Source: Methanosarcina sp. KYL-1
GTDB taxonomy: Archaea > Halobacteriota > Methanosarcinia > Methanosarcinales > Methanosarcinaceae
DNA length: 45,154 nucleotides
Assembly: GCF_024372725.1 (NCBI RefSeq)
Contig: NZ_VOUA01000032.1
Coordinates: forward strand, 1 to 45,154
Direction: 5' to 3'
Part shown: positions 42,720 through 45,154 of the stretch, piece after piece
How positions within the stretch are numbered: the first letter of the stretch is position 1
Layout: every line of letters begins with the position of its first letter
Translations under genes and position numbers: made by a program
The notes under the pieces: generated by a model
What the model was told of the DNA's origin: nothing
What the model saw: only the letters and a program-made list of their open reading frames with translations
Database searches by the model: none

Positions 42720-42832
42720 GTCTCAAAAGCGATAATTTTTCCCGAAATAACAATAGAAGAACGATTAAAGCTTTAAATTTCCTTTAAAATCCTATTAATC
42801 CTGTAATGGATTATTCTGGTTAACCCGATATG

Positions 42833-42842
42833 TATATAAAGG
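42833..42842 (+). promoter_or_regulatory. Promoter of the methyltransferase/ATP-grasp gene
   Basis: TATGTATATAAAGGG is a TATA box lying inside the longest reading frame of the next gene, which argues that translation begins downstream of it. Confidence 0.55.
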
Positions 42843-42910
42843 GTTCTAAAGCCTCCGATAAGTTTGATATACTCAAAATACATACACTTTTTTCTGGAAG
42901 ACATCAGATC

Positions 42911-45022
42911 ATGACCCAGAATACTATCGCTCACAATAACAGGCGGAAACGCGCGAAAAGTACTGCACAGAAGAAAACCCTCGGTCCTGTGGAGGACCTT
43001 GAGCCTCACGTCAGGACCGATTGGTGGCAGACTATTTTCAACTCCCTTTACCTCAAGACCGATGCCGATCTTCTGGATGACCTGGCAGTTACCCAAAAAG
43101 AGGTTGACCTCGTTGTCTCCATTCTCGGGCTGGCCCCGGAAGAAAAGGTCCTTGACCTCTGCTGCGGGCAGGGCCGGCATGTCATGGAAATGGCCAGAAG
43201 GGGCTATTTCAATGTAGAAGGCTACGACAGGTCCCAGTACCTTATAAGGAAAGCAAAGAGCAGGGCCCAGAAGGAAGGCCTTCACGTCAGGTTCAGGGAA
43301 GGGGACGCAAGAAAGCTGCCCTATCCTCCGGATAGTTTTGATGTGGTCACTATCATGGGCAACAGTTTCGGTTACTTTGAGTCCACCCTCCAGGACCGGA
43401 AGGTGCTCGAAGAGGTCCTGAGGGTGCTCAAGCCCGGGGGGAGGGTTTTCATTGATGCCGCCGACGGGGACCATATTAAGAGGAGTTTTCAGCCAAGGTC
43501 CTGGGAATGGCTTGACGGGAAGTACTTCGTATGCAGGGAACGGGCCCTTTCCGCAGACGGGAACCGCTTAATCTGCCGGGAAGTCATAAGCCGCATTGAC
43601 AGGGGAATAATTGCAGACCAGTTTTATGCAGAACGGCTCTACAACCAGGACAGCCTTTTCGAACTGCTTACGGCTACGGGCTTCAGCAGCCCCACTTTCC
43701 ATACAAGTTTCAGCCCGGTGTCCGAAGGCACACAGGACCCCGGCATGATGGAGAAGAGAATCCTGGTTTCGGCTTCAGTTGAAAAAGCCTGGTCTCAGGT
43801 GGCTTCTTCTCTTCCTAAGGCAGAGGGCAAACCCTTTAACGTTGCCGTGGTACTCGGGGACCCGAGAAAAGAAGACGTAGTCAAGCCTGCCTGCGTGTTT
43901 GATGACGATGATTTCGATACCCTGGACAGGATGAAAAAAGCCCTTGCCCAGGTCCCTGACATGAAATTCACTTTCTTTGACAGGCATGATACCCTGCTCG
44001 AAGACCTGAAAAAGAGGGCAGGAAAAATTGACCTTGTGCTCAACCTCTGCGACGAGGGTTTCAACAACGACCCCACAAAAGAGCTCCACGTCCCGGCTCT
44101 CCTCGAGCAGCTCAACATCCCCTACACTGGGGCAGGTCCCCAGGGCCTTGCTTTCTGCTATGACAAGTCCCTTGTAAGGGGCGTTGCCAGGGAGATGCGG
44201 ATCCCCGTGGCAAAAGGGGCCCTGGTGGACGGGAATTCCGACATCTCAAAGCTTTCCCTTCCCTTCCCAGTGCTCGTAAAGCCCAACTCTGGGGACTCAA
44301 GTTTTGGGATTACCCAGCACAGCATCGCCCACAGCCGGGAAGAACTCCTTGAGCTCCTCAGGAATACCAGGGAAAGGATCGGGTCTGACAGGCCTTTCCT
44401 GGTAGAAGAGTTCCTACCCGGAAAAGACATCAGTGTAGGCATAATAGGAAACCCCCCTGCCTGCACGGTGCTGCCCATCACCGAAGAGGATTACTCTGCA
44501 GTCCCGGAGGACCTCCCCCGGCTCTGCGGCTATGAAGCCAAATGGCTTCCTGACTCCCCATACTGGAAAATCAAATCCGTGCCTGTGGAGCTTCCGGAAA
44601 AGACAAAAAAGGAAGTCGTGAAGTGCTGCCTTTCTCTCTTTTCCAGACTGGGCTGCCGGGACTATGCCCGCTTTGACTGGAGGCTGGATGCCGAAGGCAG
44701 GCCCAGGCTCCTTGAAGTAAACCCCAATCCTGGCTGGTGCTGGGACGGGCACCTGGCAAAGATGGCAGCCTATTCGGGGATTTCCTATTCCGGGATGCTT
44801 GCGGCTGTCCTTGAAGCTGCAAAAGAGAGGTACGGCCTCAACAGAGCTGCAGAAAAGAAGGAAACCTCTGCTGAGCTTCCTGGGAAAATCCCCAGGAAAA
44901 GCCCGGCCGAATATGCAGCGGAATTCGAAGCCGAACTTGAAGGGGAAACCCCCGAGGGCCATGAAAGCAACAGGAAGAGAGGTGTTTTTTCTAACACTTC
45001 CGAATCGGTACAGGCCCTTTAA
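42911..45022 (+). CDS. Fusion of SAM-dependent methyltransferase and D-Ala-D-Ala-ligase-like ATP-grasp enzyme
   Basis: 703 residues with start MTQNTIAHNN. Residues ~75-290 are a class I methyltransferase (VLDLCCGQGRHVMEMARRG, EGYDRSQYLI, FREGDARKLPY, LKPGGRVFIDA). Residues ~320-660 resemble Ddl-type ATP-grasp ligases (NVAVVLGDPRKED, LDLCDEGF-like LNLCDEGFNNDP, PYTGAGPQGLAFCYDKSLV, PVLVKPNSGDSSFGI, VEEFLPGKDISVGI, and the Mg-binding LLEVNPNPGW). The end is a Glu/Lys-rich tail. The longer reading from 42830 is disfavoured because the promoter lies within it. Such ligases join a carboxylate to an amine; Methanosarcina has no murein, so a peptide or metabolite product is more likely. Substrates unknown. 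Confidence 0.85.
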   Translation: MTQNTIAHNNRRKRAKSTAQKKTLGPVEDLEPHVRTDWWQTIFNSLYLKTDADLLDDLAVTQKEVDLVVSILGLAPEEKVLDLCCGQGRHVMEMARRGYFNVEGYDRSQYLIRKAKSRAQKEGLHVRFREGDARKLPYPPDSFDVVTIMGNSFGYFESTLQDRKVLEEVLRVLKPGGRVFIDAADGDHIKRSFQPRSWEWLDGKYFVCRERALSADGNRLICREVISRIDRGIIADQFYAERLYNQDSLFELLTATGFSSPTFHTSFSPVSEGTQDPGMMEKRILVSASVEKAWSQVASSLPKAEGKPFNVAVVLGDPRKEDVVKPACVFDDDDFDTLDRMKKALAQVPDMKFTFFDRHDTLLEDLKKRAGKIDLVLNLCDEGFNNDPTKELHVPALLEQLNIPYTGAGPQGLAFCYDKSLVRGVAREMRIPVAKGALVDGNSDISKLSLPFPVLVKPNSGDSSFGITQHSIAHSREELLELLRNTRERIGSDRPFLVEEFLPGKDISVGIIGNPPACTVLPITEEDYSAVPEDLPRLCGYEAKWLPDSPYWKIKSVPVELPEKTKKEVVKCCLSLFSRLGCRDYARFDWRLDAEGRPRLLEVNPNPGWCWDGHLAKMAAYSGISYSGMLAAVLEAAKERYGLNRAAEKKETSAELPGKIPRKSPAEYAAEFEAELEGETPEGHESNRKRGVFSNTSESVQAL

Positions 45023-45028
45023 GGCCGC

Positions 45029-45154
45029 ATAAAACAGGGTACATAAAACAGGGTACATAAAACAGGGTACATAAAACAGGGTACATAAAACAGGGTACAT
45101 AAAACAGGGTACATAAAACAGGGTACATAAAACAGGGTACATAAAACAGGGTAC
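45029..45154. repeat. 14-bp tandem repeat running off the window
   Basis: ATAAAACAGGGTAC is repeated nine times exactly up to the window edge, starting 6 bp past the stop of the fusion gene. It contains no spacers and is not CRISPR. Confidence 0.97.

Noticed and set aside
45029-45154. Possible CRISPR array
   Set aside because: 14-bp units are directly joined with no spacers; no cas genes are in the window.

Overview
The window is archaeal and almost certainly from a methylotrophic methanogen of the Methanosarcinaceae, most likely Methanosarcina. The left 9.5 kb is a methyl-transfer module: a fused corrinoid protein/methyltransferase of the MtsD/F/H type (1134-3029), an Msr/FilR1-type regulator (4226-4999), a COG0523 GTPase (5225-6376), RamA (6486-8105) and an MtbA-type methylcobamide:CoM methyltransferase (8432-9451). 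Genes are AT-spaced, with archaeal TATA boxes, G-rich ribosome-binding sites and occasional GTG/TTG starts.

Layout: 1-842, a partial and a small unknown gene; 1-9.5 kb, methyl-transfer genes; 10-12.8 kb, a Na,K-ATPase-like (type IIC) P-type ATPase; 13-17.4 kb, a hybrid histidine kinase, a single-domain receiver and a second Msr-like regulator; 17.7-19.8 kb, a methyltransferase and an aminotransferase; 20.6-28.0 kb, a six-gene operon for a hydrogenase-4/complex-I-like membrane complex; 28.5-32.6 kb, a RibD-C-like reductase, an ABC exporter and a Dph6-like PP-loop enzyme; 32.6-37.4 kb, an AT-rich accessory stretch with two small genes and a large secreted lysozyme/NlpC-like/dockerin protein; 37.4-39.4 kb, a gene-poor RNA region with tRNA-Gln and four related structured RNA repeats; 39.5-45.1 kb, two orphan HicB-like genes around an MtaA/CmuA-family methyltransferase, an ArsB/NhaD-type transporter and a methyltransferase/ATP-grasp fusion.

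Three things stand out. First, 37.9-39.4 kb carries four copies of a roughly 110-nt structured RNA whose stems are kept by compensating changes while G-rich loops and two linkers stay constant; three copies have their own similar promoter. I do not recognise the family. Second, the six-subunit complex-I-like operon has two antiporter subunits with their key charged residues, but by eye all eight cysteines that would hold the Ni-Fe centre and the proximal iron-sulfur cluster are replaced, and no ferredoxin subunit is encoded: it looks like an ion-translocating machine with no redox centre of its own. Third, seven short tandem-repeat tracts with unrelated units all lie just 3' of genes, and in three of them the stop codon is inside the repeat.

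How the genes fit together: MtbA moves methyl groups from corrinoid proteins to coenzyme M, RamA re-reduces oxidised corrinoid proteins, the Mts-like fusion would do both corrinoid binding and CoM methylation for methylated sulfur compounds, and the Msr-like regulators probably control these genes. The other blocks are not obviously linked to methanogenesis. All family assignments were made by eye from motifs; no database search was possible.
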